A stretch of 64,000 bases of DNA from Shinisaurus crocodilurus (lineage: Eukaryota > Chordata > Lepidosauria > Squamata > Shinisauridae), in contig CM037879.1 of NCBI GenBank assembly GCA_021292165.1, positions 288,336,272 through 288,400,271 on the forward strand, read 5' to 3'. Made by a program: the position numbers and the translations under genes. How positions within the stretch are numbered: the stretch's first letter is position 1; every line of letters starts with the position of its first letter. Below, in pieces: positions 10,594 through 20,604 of this stretch. Under the pieces are notes generated by a model. The model saw only the letters and a program-made list of their open reading frames with translations, searched no databases and was not told the DNA's origin.

Positions 10594-11046
10594 AGTGTAC
10601 TGGAAGAAGCAAAGACTACTAGCATTGAAAAAATGATCCTTCAACGCCAACTTCAGTGGACCGGTCATGTTGTTCGAATGCCTGACTGCCGTCTCCCAAA
10701 GCAGTTACTTTACTCCCAACTCAAGGATGGAAAGCGGAATATCGGTGGTCAATATAAGAGGTTTAAAGATGTTCATAAGGCTAATCTAAAAAAATGCAAT
10801 ATAAACATCAAAAACTGGGAAGCTCTGGCCCATGAACGATCTAAATGGAGGTTGGCCTTTCACAAAGGATCCATGGACTTTGAAGAAGCTCGAGTGCAAG
10901 GTGAAAGGGAGAAACGTGCTAAGCGAAAAGCACGTCAAATGAATCCTTTACAGGACCATCTTCTATCTGGTAACCTGTGTCCTCACTGTGGGAAGCTGTG
11001 TGGATCTAGAATTGGCCTCCACAGTCACTTACGGACCCATCGCTAG
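10594..11046 (+). CDS. Non-LTR retrotransposon ORF2 C-terminal fragment with C2H2 zinc finger
   Basis: An uninterrupted frame of about 150 codons; the 137-residue part from Met 10633 begins MILQRQLQWTGHVVRMPDCR. The phrases QLxWxGHVVRMPDxRLPKQ, LKKCNI and DFEEARVQGEREKRAKRKAR are typical of the region downstream of the reverse transcriptase in some LINEs. It ends with a C-x2-C-x12-H-x3-H motif (C116, C119, H132, H136), a canonical C2H2 finger, then TAG. The reverse-transcriptase part is missing and the upstream junction is with an inverted L2 fragment, so this is a truncated element. I cannot name the clade with certainty. The intact frame suggests fairly recent insertion. Confidence 0.75.
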   Translation, partial: SVLEEAKTTSIEKMILQRQLQWTGHVVRMPDCRLPKQLLYSQLKDGKRNIGGQYKRFKDVHKANLKKCNINIKNWEALAHERSKWRLAFHKGSMDFEEARVQGEREKRAKRKARQMNPLQDHLLSGNLCPHCGKLCGSRIGLHSHLRTHR

Positions 11047-11269
11047 AGTCTACACAATCTTCTTTAGAATTTCCTCCTTTTATCCCGGAAGACAATCTTA
11101 CTCGGTCACGAGTGATCGCCTGATGATGATGACTCGCCAGCCTAGTCTTGCCTGACTGGAGTAAATTCCTCCCATCCTGTATCAGCCTGACATTTTAGCT
11201 TTGAACAAATTTATATGAGTTTACGGGGACACACAAAAAGAACTTTCCCGGTACTGAACAATGGGAAGT

Positions 11270-11560
11270 GTCTGTAGCTCAGTGGTAGTGGGCATGTGCT
11301 TTGCATGCAGAAGGACTCAGGTTCAGTCTGTAGCAACTTCGGTGAAAAAGAATCAGGTAGGCTGGCGATGGACAATAGAGAATAGACCGCTGGAGTCTTT
11401 GGAGAGATGTTGCCCCTTGGAGTAGACCAGCCTTTCCCAGCTAGGTGCTGGCTGGGAATGATGGAAGTTGTAGTGCAACTCCTGATCAGAGGGTGCCCGG
11501 TTGGGGAAGACTGGAGTACACAACACTGGGATAGATCGATGCATGGTCTCACTTAGTGCA
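11270..11560 (+). mobile_element. tRNA-derived SINE, split by a MITE
   Basis: The head TCTGTAGCTCAGTGGTAG resembles a tRNA A box (TAGCTCAGTGG at 11275-11285) with a B-box-like GGTTCAGTCT at 11320-11329 and the anticodon-arm-like tgctttgcatgcagaagg between. The body runs to 'ggagtagac' at 11427 and resumes after a MITE at 11514 (gagtacacaacactgggatagat ... tggtctcacttagtg). It is not a functional tRNA: the 3' half does not fold. Confidence 0.75.
11428..11513. mobile_element. hAT-like MITE nested in the SINE
   Basis: An 86-bp element, CAGCCTTTCCCAGCTAGG ... CGGTTGGGGAAGACTG, with inverted ends. The flanks GAGTAGAC (11420-11427) and GAGTACAC (11514-11521) match at 7 of 8 positions, a TSD lying within the SINE body. 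So it inserted after the SINE. Confidence 0.8.
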
Positions 11561-11589
11561 AGTCAGTGTCACGTTTTTCAAGTGGCCTA

Positions 11590-12006
11590 CAGTAATACCT
11601 TGGATTACGAGCATAATTCGTTCCAGAACCATGCTCGTAATCCAAAACACTCGTATATCAAAGCGAGTTTCCTCATAAGAAATAATGGAAACTCAGCAGG
11701 GAGCCGCGCCGTGCCTCCACAGGGCTCCCTGCCAGGGAGCCAGCTTGCTTTGCCTTTAGACAGAGTATCTCAAAGCAGCTAATGAAAATTTCAGAGAGAG
11801 AGAAGGAGAGAGATGTGGAGGATCAACAACCTGCAGAGTGAGCGGCGGCTCCCTGCCCTTAGGCAAAGCAGTGGGAGGCGACGGCAGAGCGTGTGGCTCT
11901 CGTGTTGCGAGACTTGCTCGTCTTTCAAATTTAAATTCATGCTAAAATTTTGCTCGTCTTACGAGAAGCTCGCATACCGGGTTACTCGCAATCCGAGGTA
12001 TTACTT
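11590..12006 (+). mobile_element. Longer Tigger/pogo-like relative
   Basis: A 417-bp element, CAGTAATACCTTGGATTACG ... ATCCGAGGTATTACTT, flanked by TA. The inner termini (gagcataattcgttccagaa / actcgtatatcaaagcgag) match the ends of the 249-bp copies, but the middle is different and longer (a GC-richer segment at 11700-11900). No transposase ORF is visible. Confidence 0.75.
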
Positions 12007-12244
12007 TATTTATTTATTATTTATTATATTTATACCCCGCCTTTTTTCCTTCAAGTAACCTAAGGCGGCTTACATAATCCTCCTCCTCTCCATTTTATCC
12101 TCACAACAACCCTGTGAGGTAGGTTAGGCTGAGAGTCAGTGACTGGCCCAAAGTCACCCAGTGAGTTTCATGGCCGAACAGGGACTAGAACCTGGATTTC
12201 CTGAGTCCCAGTCCAACACTCTCACCACTACGCCACACTGGTCT
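12003..12244 (-). mobile_element. tRNA-derived MIR-like SINE
   Basis: On the minus strand: A box TGGCGTAGTGG (plus 12225-12235), B box GGTTCTAGTCC (plus 12182-12192), a MIR-like core (gggtgactttgggccagtcac, cctcacagggttgttgtgag) and an L2-like tail (ggcggggtataaatataata) ending in A-rich tetramers. It lies directly against the end of the Tigger-like element. Sister copies: 59310 and, older, 46015. Confidence 0.85.
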
Positions 12245-12369
12245 AACACTAACTTCCCAGTTAGCTGGGTTTAGCAATGATCTTCAGAGGCCTGTCCAGA
12301 TGAAACTCTCACCCTTCAATCAGCCTGAATTCAGCACAGGAGCTATGCTTTTCTTCATCTGCTCTAGAT

Positions 12370-12745
12370 GCCAATTAATTAATTAATTCATTCATTCATT
12401 TTTATACCGCCCAATAGCTGAAGCTCTCTGGGCGGTTTACAACAGTTAAAACCATAAAATACAATATAAATATAAAATTTAAAACCACAGATTAAAAACA
12501 AACAGCAAAGCTAGCAGCAGTTCAAATTACAGTAACAGAGTTAAAAACTACAAGATTAAAATGATTAAGATGATTAAAATGATTAAAATTCCCCGGGAGA
12601 ATAGAAAGGTCTTCACCTGGCGCCGGAAAGAGTACAATGTAGGTGCCAGATGAGCCTCTTTGGGGAGCTCATTCCACAACTGGGGTGCCACAGCAGAAAA
12701 GGACCTCCTCCTGGTAGCCACCTGCCTCACTTCCTTTGGTACTTT
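12370..12745 (-). mobile_element. L2-type LINE 3' fragment
   Basis: The minus strand encodes KEVRQVATRRRSFSAVAPQL and WNELPKEAHLAPTLYSFRR, the L2 ORF2 C-terminus, then the A-rich 3' UTR and terminus accgcccaatagctgaagct (plus 12403-12422). It is flanked on the left by an (AATT)n/(ATTC)n tract at 12372-12402. Confidence 0.85.
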
Positions 12746-13238
12746 AAAGCCTGAAAAGATAGGCATTAAAATAATGTAGATATATTTCTGCATTCTTAAT
12801 ACTCTTTACGTTATGGTGATGCCAGAAAATATAATAGTTGACAATAACTATTAGATGAATAAAGAAACTTCGTTAAAACATTTTAAAATGTTTTAAACCA
12901 AGTTGCTGATTACTGCCCTCCCGCTACAACTTTCTTCCTAAAAGCCTCATTGTTGAATGCATATTAAATGCTTTTGCTATTGGCTAGTTCTTTCTGCTTC
13001 TGCTACCACATTGAGATTAGGGAAAGGTCGGTTGGAGCTGCAACTGACTTTTTCAGAGGTTGGGGGAGGAGAACAAGAGGTGTTTGAGCCAGGGAAGTGC
13101 TTGGTTCCGTCCTCCATCCACCCATCCCTTTAATTTATTGATAAGCAATAGTAGGGGAATGTGTGAAGGGAAAGAACTGTGGGCTCAGCCTTTATACTGA
13201 AAAATCTGGGCTAAGCAAGTGCTCCAATGCAGCCTGCT

Positions 13239-13369
13239 CCTACAAGGCTATCGAGTCCAACCCCCTGCTCAATGCAGGAAACTAGAGGAGGGGTCTCCCA
13301 TCCAAGTAATAACCAGGCTTGACCCTGCTTAGCTTTCCACACTCAGACGAGCTGAGCCAGCGTAAGGCT
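13239..13369 (-). mobile_element. 5S rRNA-headed, CR1-tailed SINE, copy 1
   Basis: On the minus strand: GCTCGTCTGAGTGTGGAAAG, then AAGCTAAGCAGGGTC (5S box A), GCCTGGTTATTACTTGGATG and GGAGACC (5S box C region), matching roughly nucleotides 31-92 of vertebrate 5S rRNA. It passes through a short linker (cctctagtttcctgc) into a CR1 3' end (attgagcagggggttggac). A chimeric retroposon with retained internal promoter elements. Confidence 0.88.
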
Positions 13370-13499
13370 AAGTGGTATGCATGCAGAACGGTGTGTGTAT
13401 GTGTGTGTTCGACTTGACTTGTTGCTTGTGCCTTGTCTCAATGCATTTGTCATCTGGAGCCTTCTGCTTGCATGAACTTTTAGTAGACTGGGGAGGAAC

Positions 13500-13735
13500 T
13501 TTAACTGAGTAGTAGGGCGCCTACTTTGCATGCAGGAAGTTCAGTCCCTGGCATCTCTAGTTAAGGGTGCAATCCTATGCATGTTTAGGCAGAGCAAAAA
13601 GTCCTACAAGTCCCAGCATTCCCCAGCCAGCCTTGCTGGATCGGCCCTGGATCAGTGGACAATACTGGGCTAGGTGGACAAATAGTCTGGCCAGTTATAA
13701 GGCAGTTTTCCTTGTTCCCGCAATCTGCTTGCAGC
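13500..13735 (+). mobile_element. tRNA-derived SINE interrupted by a hairpin-MITE fragment
   Basis: tagggcgcctactttgcatg, aagttcagtccctggcatct and, after an interruption, gacaatactgggctaggtgg ... taaggcagttttc match the body of the 11270 and 41055 SINEs. Between 'agttaa' (about 13566) and 'cagtggac' (about 13654) sits a foreign piece, gtgcaatcctatgcatgttt ... cccagcattccccagccagc, the left half of the 28159-type MITE. Confidence 0.7.
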
Positions 13736-14033
13736 AATTTGACAATGGATTGTGTTGATCCCGCCTTTGCCTCCAGACAGCGCTGCTGGGATGCCTGACT
13801 TGGCCCCTAGCCCGATCCCTTTATGCACTGGCATCTTCCTGTCTTAATCTGTGTAATGATGGAGGATAGTGGCTGCCCGCACATTTTATACCTCACGAAG
13901 TTGTGAGGCTGGCCTGAACATGTGAATTGACTAAATATGGGCTGACCTTAATTTGAGCCTACCGTGGAACTTCTTTTTAATGCCAGGGCTTAGTCCTCAG
14001 ACCTGCAGATAAAAACATAAGCACAGTGCCTTC

Positions 14034-14966
14034 GTGCAGAGTTCCTTCTCAAACTGGGGAGAGGTAACGAGCGGGGTACCACAGGGCTCGGTCCTGGGCC
14101 CGGTGCTCTTCAACATTTTTATTAATGACTTGGATCAGGAGGTACAGGGAATGCTTATCAAATTTGCAGATGACACAAAGTTGGGTGGAACAGCTAATAC
14201 TCTGGAAGACAGAAACAAAATTCAAAGTGACCTCGATAGGCTGGAGCGCTGGGCCGAAAACAACAGAATGAAATTTAATAGGGATAAATGCCAAGTGCTG
14301 CACCTAGGGAGAGGAAACCAAATGCACAGTTACAGAATGGGGGACACTTGGCTCAACAATACTACAAGTGAGAAGGATCTTGGAATTGTGGTAGATCACA
14401 AACTGAATATGAGCCAGCAATGCGATGTGGCTGCAAAGAAGGCAAATGCAATTTTGGGCTGTATTAATAGAAGTATAGCTTCCAAATCGCGGGAAGTGAT
14501 AATTCCCCTTTACTCGGCACTGGTTAGGCCTCATCTTGAGTACTGCGTCCAGTTCTGGGCACCTCACTTTAAGAAGGACATAGACAAACTGGAGAGGGTT
14601 CAGAGGAGGGCAACAAGGATGATAAAGGGACTGGAAACAAGGCCCTATGAGGAGAGACTGAAAGAACTGGGCATGTTTAGCCTTCAGAAGAGGAGACTGA
14701 GGGGAGATATGATCGCACTCTTCCAGTATTTGAAGGGATGTCACACAGAGGAGGGCAAAGATCTCTTCTCGATCATCCCAGTTTGCAGGACACGGAATAA
14801 TGGGCTCAAGTTACAGGAACCTAGATTCCACCTAAACATCAGGAAAAATTTCCTGACTGACAGAGCAATAAGACAATGGAATCAACTACCTAGGGAGGTG
14901 GTGGGCTCTCCCAGTATGGAGGCATTCAAGGTGCAGCTGGACAGACATCTGTCAGAGATGCTTTGA
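14034..14966 (+). CDS. CR1 ORF2 reverse transcriptase, C-terminal 310 residues
   Basis: The reverse transcriptase of a CR1 retrotransposon, which copies element RNA into DNA at the target. Visible motifs in order: SGVPQGSVLGPVLFNIFIND (residues 13-32), the catalytic FADD (44-47; nt 14163-14174), KFNRDKCQVLHLG, the thumb-like HLEYCVQFWAPHFKKDIDKL and the C-terminal LPREVVGSPS ... HLSEML. A full-length CR1 ORF2 is about 900-1000 residues, so the endonuclease and RT fingers are missing and the copy cannot work by itself. The frame has no stops. The first few residues (from 14034) may lie outside the element. Confidence 0.93.
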   Translation: MQSSFSNWGEVTSGVPQGSVLGPVLFNIFINDLDQEVQGMLIKFADDTKLGGTANTLEDRNKIQSDLDRLERWAENNRMKFNRDKCQVLHLGRGNQMHSYRMGDTWLNNTTSEKDLGIVVDHKLNMSQQCDVAAKKANAILGCINRSIASKSREVIIPLYSALVRPHLEYCVQFWAPHFKKDIDKLERVQRRATRMIKGLETRPYEERLKELGMFSLQKRRLRGDMIALFQYLKGCHTEEGKDLFSIIPVCRTRNNGLKLQEPRFHLNIRKNFLTDRAIRQWNQLPREVVGSPSMEAFKVQLDRHLSEML

Positions 14967-15052
14967 CCTGGATTCCTGCACTGAGCAGGGGGTTGGACTC
15001 GATGGCCTTGTAGGCCCCTTCCAACTCTACTTTTCTATGATTCTATGATTCT
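14040..15052 (+). mobile_element. Young 5'-truncated CR1 LINE
   Basis: A ~1.0-kb CR1 3' segment: reverse-transcriptase palm, C-terminal domain, a short 3' UTR (cctggattcctgcactgagc ... ggccttgtaggccccttcc) and the terminal ATTCTATG repeats at 15036-15052. Possible short flanking AGAGT repeats (14039-14043 and about 15053) are too short to be sure of. The open ORF and ~1% difference from the 4566 copy point to recent activity. Confidence 0.93.
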
Positions 15053-15311
15053 AGAGTATGTTTTTATACCACTTGGTAACCACAGCCAACCTCAACATGC
15101 TTCTAACTAGAGAAGATAAGAACTGAAGGGGGATGGGAATGGAGGAGAGAAGGACAGATGGACCTGTGGGTTTAGGTAGATGGACATGGGTTTATGTTCA
15201 GAAATTCAATTGTGAATTATATTTCTTTAAATTCCTTCCCACACCCCAACCCAGTCCGAATGGATGCAGGATCAGTTGCATGATATGAAATATTTTTTTC
15301 ATTGTATGTAG

Positions 15312-15490
15312 CGTGAAAGGGAAGTTCCTTGAGGCTCCCCTAAAGCTTCTGAACAACTATGAATTCACCCATGGAATGCAAAGGGTCTTGTTGGCCAATG
15401 TGGTTTATGCTGAATATTGCATAGCAAGTTCTGATCTGGAGGACCTGAGACCAATTTTCTTGGGTTGTGGGAAACAGAAATACTTCCGTG
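15312..15490 (+). CDS. Candidate internal exon of an unidentified gene
   Basis: A 179-nt segment open in one frame (1 nt, 59 codons, 1 nt). It is preceded by a strong acceptor (atatttttttcattgtatgtag, AG at 15310-15311) and followed by GTAAAACA at 15491. The peptide begins VKGKFLEAPLKLLNNYEFTH and continues with LLANVVYAEYCIASSDLEDL; it looks protein-like but I recognise no family. The donor (GTG|GTAAAA) is only fair. The frame runs on past the donor to 15573, where an A-rich (aaataaata)n tract follows, so a transposon-derived ORF is an alternative. No partner exon was found on this strand. Confidence 0.35.
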
Positions 15491-15951
15491 GTAAAACAGG
15501 AACTATTTTATTAATTATAAAGCTCCCTGGAAGGGTCAAGGGCAGAAAATTGTACAATATAACTGGCACATAAGAAATAAATAAATAAACAAAATAAATA
15601 AATAAACTTTCAAATTTTTGCCTTACATTGTCTCTCCACTTGTCAAACTCCCTGGGTTCCTGAAATGCTGAGCTTTTCTTCATGAGGCTGTTAATCTGCT
15701 GTATCTACTTTCAGTTTCGTTGCAGAATTGAGATTGGAGCACTACATGAGCATTTCCTTTCCTGCTTTTCTGCTATATAACCTCTAGGTGGCACTGTGGT
15801 ATAATGGAATAGCACAAATACACATGTGAAATAAGCGTTTTCTTTCACTTTCACAAATAAATACTGCATTTCCTCTGCTTTTCCCAATAAACAACCATGG
15901 GTAGGGAATGATGAACGCATAATAAATGCCTCGTTTAGAAAAGCTCAGTGA

Positions 15952-16636
15952 TGAAGGCGCGTGAGTGACAGCAGAGCCCCGCGTGTGCTGGATGGGAGAT
16001 TTAAAATCCTGTCTGTGCATAGAGGCCCATTATTCCACACACAGATCTTCCAGATCTCACCCCCCTCTGCGCAGCGTGCAGCGTGTCGGTTTGAAGTTGC
16101 CAGCCAGCTTGCCTGTAATCCGACACCAGCTTCTAGCTTCCCCGGTCTGCAGACTAATCCAAGTAGCAAGGTAGCAAGTAGCAAGGAAACACTCTGTAAC
16201 ACCACAGGTCTATTTCTACCTGTTTATTCACTTAGCAAGTAAAGTTCTACAGAGTATACATTTCCTAGTTACAGTCCATGTGCAGAGTACAATGCATAGC
16301 AAGCATTAATTCCAGTGGAGTAGGTTGAGCTTCACTCCACTTCAGCAAAGACGTTACATTGTTGCAAAGTCCAGCAAGCAATAGCCAGAAGAGAGAAAGA
16401 ATAGAGAAAGCAGTCCTGCTCTTCTCTAAAAAGGCTTCAGACAGAAAAAACAAGTTAGCATGTCATCAGAACATACAAACCATGTGACTAGCTCATAATG
16501 ATCCCAGGATCTAGCTTTCCCATGAGAAAGAGCACGGGAAAGTAGAAAGACACAACATACTTGTTTACCGCCATTCTGTTCCTCTCCATGTGTAAACACT
16601 GTGCTACAGCTGGTCAATGTGATTCATATCACAACA
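15952..16636 (-). mobile_element. Solo LTR, family A copy 1 (685 bp)
   Basis: On the minus strand it runs TGTTGTGATATGAATC ... GCGCCTTCA, TG...CA bounded, with AGTGA exactly repeated on both sides (15947-15951 and 16637-16641). It aligns along its whole length with the LTR at 26624, including the polyadenylation signal in gaataaacaggtagaa and the segment ggactgtaactaggaaatgt. No internal retroviral region is adjacent, so this is a solo LTR left by recombination. The 5-bp TSD excludes gammaretrovirus-type 4-bp integration. Confidence 0.85.
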
Positions 16637-16641
16637 AGTGA

Positions 16642-17990
16642 TTCAGCAACTAAATACTGCCTGAAAGCAATGTGTATATTAACTAAATCCAAGTGCTGCA
16701 AAACTGAAGTAAAACTGCTTAAAGTTTTTATGAAGCATACTGTGAGAAAGGCATTGCTGCTAAAAATAAAATTAAATAAAATAAAAAGCAGTAAGATGAA
16801 ACAAATTCTCCTGTCAACTCATAGTGTCAACTGGATGTTCTTGTATAAACCATTATCCCAGCCTGTTTCCCATTTTTAAAACGTGGATGAAAAAAAAAAT
16901 ATGGAACAAAAGCTTTTTGCACATTAGGAGCACTACATAAATGATTGATAATAATAGAAGTCCCTGGTTCCTTTTCATTCGAAAAGCACGATGTAGATAC
17001 AAAATGATTAACTTTTTTGGTCCATTTGTAGAACCTCTCTCTCATCATGAGGGCGTCGGTGTACCATCTATGCCTTGAACGCAAAAGTCATATTAATTTT
17101 AAGCTCCATTAGAGATGCAAGAGGAAAAGAAAGATGTTCATCAAATGGGAAAGGACTAAATTAGTAAGGGATTTTTTTAATTTCAAGGTTCAGGAGAGTA
17201 GTACAAATAATGGAGTTCTTCTTTGTTTTGTTTAGGAGGAAAAAAGCTCCATCAAGACTTGTATTTTTCGTCCTTGTAAATTGAAGCTCATTTATATTAC
17301 TGTCGTGCCTACAACTCACATCAAAGATCAAGGCTGTAGAAGCACATAGTAAGAAATACTTTTCTCCCTGAAGAGTTGACTCTATTGGAGGGAAAACACA
17401 GACCTAGAGTGGGAGGGGGGAAGTGGCAATTTATCAGCTAATGAGGTCAACCAAACCACCTTCTTTTCATCCCTTCACTGGGCTCTCTGTAGTTCTGCAG
17501 TTAATGCAGTGGAAGCATAGAACCTGGTTTTGGTCACAGAACTCAGAGTCCTGAAAACCTCAGGCCTTCATTTTAAAAAAAGAACACACACCCCTACACA
17601 CATGCATAGCATATTTCTCATCATTGATGTTGCAGTAGTCTTGAAAATGTGTGGGACGTGCCTGGTAAAATGTTGCCTTGGGTGCTTGAGGAGAATGGTG
17701 GATTATAAAGATTAACCAAATAAACCCCCAGAGGGGTGGGCCAAGCAAAGACCTCCAAGGATCAAATGGTGGGGCTTCAGTGTCTTGCTCCTTATGCATC
17801 CCCATGGCTGGCAGAAGTAGACTATGTTATGGAAAGAAAACTACTGTGGCAATTGTGCATAATGTATTCAGGTTGCAGAATATTCACGTTGGGACTCTTG
17901 TTTTTGTGTCAGAGTATACAAGACCATGGTTTTGCATACTGTTTGTATACTGTTAGTTGCTCTTTCAAATATAAGCAGTAGTTTCACATG
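16642..17990. other. Unassigned stretch
   Basis: AT-rich DNA with scattered short frames. Notable only for poly-A-like runs (16740-16800, 16889-16902). No element or gene is supported. Confidence 0.4.
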
Positions 17991-18480
17991 TGTCAGGGGG
18001 AGGGGTCAGGCTTCCAGCTGGCCCAAGCCCAGGGAGACCTCAATCCCTCAGCACACCCAAGGAGCCTGTTTGACCTCAGCCGTGCCGTGGTTCCTGACTC
18101 TCCTCCCTGGTCCCTTGGCTCTCTAGAGCACCAGGTGGTGACAGACTAGGTAGGATACTCAGATCCAATATCGGAGTACCTGCCTGGCTGCCAGAAGACC
18201 CTTTCGCCCAGGCTTTACCCAGGAGGAAGCATCTGCTCATGAGGAGGAAGACCCAACTGTAACCTATGAAGAAGCAAACCCAGTTGCAACTGATGAATCA
18301 GGGTCAGCAAGCATATAAGCCCTCAGTCTTCACTGGGTTAATAGCTCATATTGAGCTCTCCGCTACCTTGCTCAGGACAGGAGGTGGGGTTAAAGGGAGA
18401 TGCAGATAGATCACTTTAGGATTCTGTCGAGAAACCATGCTCTTCCCAAGAAGAAATAATTCGTTAGGTGGGTGTTCTTT
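17991..18480 (+). mobile_element. Possible LTR remnant
   Basis: Begins TGTCAGGGGGAGGGGTCAGG after a clear composition change, and contains a TATA-like catataagccctcagtc at 18311-18328 followed by ctcatattgagctctccgct, the usual order of a U3/R promoter. No matching right end or TSD (left flank ACATG) was found, so the 3' boundary is a guess. Confidence 0.35.
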
Positions 18481-18869
18481 TCAAGTACAACAACCATTTC
18501 TACTTCCTTACTCACTGAGAGGTGATGGGTGGTAGCTGCAACCTTTTTGCTTGGAGTGAAAGTTGCATTCAGCAAAACAAGGGGAGGACATTTAAATAGT
18601 TACTACATCTCAGTGGAGCTGTACACAGATGGGTTAGTTAACATTGACATTATCTGGAGGAGAACTAGGAAAAATGATGTGTAAATGCAGTGGTTAACTT
18701 TAGTGAGGTTTCTAGTACGTATGTGAAATGCAAGTTTTCTCCTATGAGGTATACAGTTAGAGCTGGTGCAAACATTATTTTTGCCTTGGTGATCCGTATC
18801 CCTCATGGTGAGTTTCCTGTTCTCCAGCTGTATCATGAAGCAGAACTCGCAGGGACCATTGCTCAGTGA

Positions 18870-18975
18870 ATTTAAGGTCAGCAACGGAAGCCCTTCTCAC
18901 TTGTCCACTGTTGTGGAGCAAAAGGGAAAGGGCCTTTTCTGTAGTAGCCCCACTCCTCTGGAATGAGTTGCCATT
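18870..18975 (+). mobile_element. L2-type LINE remnant
   Basis: Plus-strand gggccttttctgtagtagcc ccactcctctggaatgagtt encodes RAFSVVAPLLWNELP, the conserved L2 C-terminal motif. Only ~100 bp is recognisable. Confidence 0.6.
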
Positions 18976-19269
18976 TGTTGAAAATAGGTTGTATTATAAC
19001 TGAAAGATTTATTCAGTGACAATTGATGAAAACATACTCACTAATGAGATAGGAGAGCAGTATATAAATGCAAAAGTAGATACCTGTAACGGTTGACTAG
19101 AAAAATGTAAATGTAATAAACTATAAATACAGGAACAACAGAAGATTAATCTAAGGGACAAGACAGTACAATGGGGATATAAAGATAGCAGCAATTTACA
19201 CAAAAAGAAATAACTAAAAGAAATAACCAAACTGCTATGCCTAAAGCATGTATATTACGTACTAAGAAC

Positions 19270-20092
19270 TATACATGGGACTGCTTTTGAAAACGGTCTG
19301 GAAACTTCAGCTGGTCCAAAATAGGGCAGCAGGATTGTTAATGGGGACTGGCCAATGTGATCATATTAGGCCAGTACTTTACCATCTGCACTGGCTGCCA
19401 GTCCATGTCTGGGTCCGATTCAAAGTGCTGATATTAACTTACGAAGTCCTAAACAGCTTGGGGCCAGGGAAGGATCGTCTCCTCCCATATATACCTGCCT
19501 GGACCCTAAGATCATCCTCAGTGGTCCTGCGGGAGCCCCTGCCAAAGGAAGTGAGGTGGGTGGCTACTAAGAAGAGGGCCTTTTCTGCTGTGGCACCCCT
19601 GTTGTGGAATGAACTTCCCAGAGAGGCTTGCCTGGCACCTATGTTGTGCTCTTTTTGGCACCAGGTAAAGACCTTCTTATTTTCCCAGGAATTTTAGTCT
19701 TTTAGTCTCTGTTGTTTTAAATCCTTTCATAGAATCATAGAAAAGAAGAGTTGGAAGGGGCTTATAAGGCCATCAAGTCCAACCCCCTGCTCAATGCAGG
19801 AATCCAAGTCAAAGCATCCCTGACAGATGGCTGTCCAGCTGCACCTTGAATGCCTCTAGAATGGGAGAGCTCACCACCTCCCTAGGTAATTGGTTCCATT
19901 GTCTTAATTGGTTCCATTGTCCTGTATTTTAAATCTCTGTACTGCTCCTAGGTTTTATTTTGGCTTTTACTTCTATTTTATACTGTAGTTTTAAATTTTT
20001 ATATTGTATTCTATGGTTTCAATTGTTGTGAACTGCCCAGAGAGCTTCGGCTATTGGGTGGGATAGAAGTGTAACAAATAAATAAATAAATA
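19270..20092 (+). mobile_element. L2 LINE 3' fragment, split by CR1
   Basis: Encodes LKTVWKLQLVQNRAAGLLMG ... HLHWLPVHVWVRFKVLILTY ... KKRAFSAVAPLLWNELPREA, the L2 ORF2 C-terminus, ending near 19697. The 3' UTR resumes after the CR1 insert and ends with gtgaactgcccagagagctt cggctattgggtgggataga and (AAATA)n at 20075-20092. The reverse transcriptase itself is absent. Confidence 0.9.
19724..19926 (-). mobile_element. CR1 3' fragment inserted in L2
   Basis: ctttcatagaatcatagaaa agaagagttggaaggggc reads on the minus strand as a CR1 3' end. TTTTAAATC occurs on both sides (19715-19723 and 19927-19935), a plausible 9-bp TSD in the L2 tail. An internal 18-bp tandem duplication (aattggttccattgtc) lies near 19887-19921. 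Confidence 0.85.
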
Positions 20093-20304
20093 ATCTGAAA
20101 TAGAAGGCTAAAAGGCAAATTTGGGTGCAAAAGGCCCCAGAACAAGCAAAAATCTTCTAACAACGTTGAAGCTAATGGAAAATAAAAATTAAGGGAAATG
20201 AAGTGAAGATGTGAGCTCTGGTACTGAGGTGTCCCCCGTATAGCTGAACCCCACCACCACCACAAAGTAACCTGAGTGAGTCTAGGGTCCATCAGCCTCA
20301 ATCT

Positions 20305-20560
20305 TTGCAGGGTTTTAGGAAAGCTCTGAAGACCCATTTATTGTTGTTTTTTTTGGCTTTCTCTTGAGTTGGGTTCTATTTTGATAGGTTTTTAGCTGCA
20401 ATTATTCAATATTTTCTGGGCTGGATGTTTGTTGATTATGATGACTGGTGTTTATTAATTTTATTATTGTATTGGTTTTGTCATATGTAAGCCACTTTGA
20501 GCAGGTTGTACCTTTAAAGGTGGCCTAAAATGTTTTTTTAAGTAGTAATACAAATGAATT
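20305..20560 (+). mobile_element. L2-type 3' tail
   Basis: ttaggaaagctctgaagacc catttattg ... tcatatgtaagccactttga gcaggttg resembles the L2 terminal 'TFLF...' codons, 3' UTR and tail. Heavily diverged. Confidence 0.5.
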
Positions 20561-20604
20561 AAATTCCCTACCTGTGGGTTGTGTCAAGCGCAGCTACTGA
20601 TGGA

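Noticed and set aside
11270..11340. tRNA gene
   Set aside because: A- and B-box-like sequences are present, but the acceptor stem and 3' half do not pair and the sequence continues into a known SINE body.
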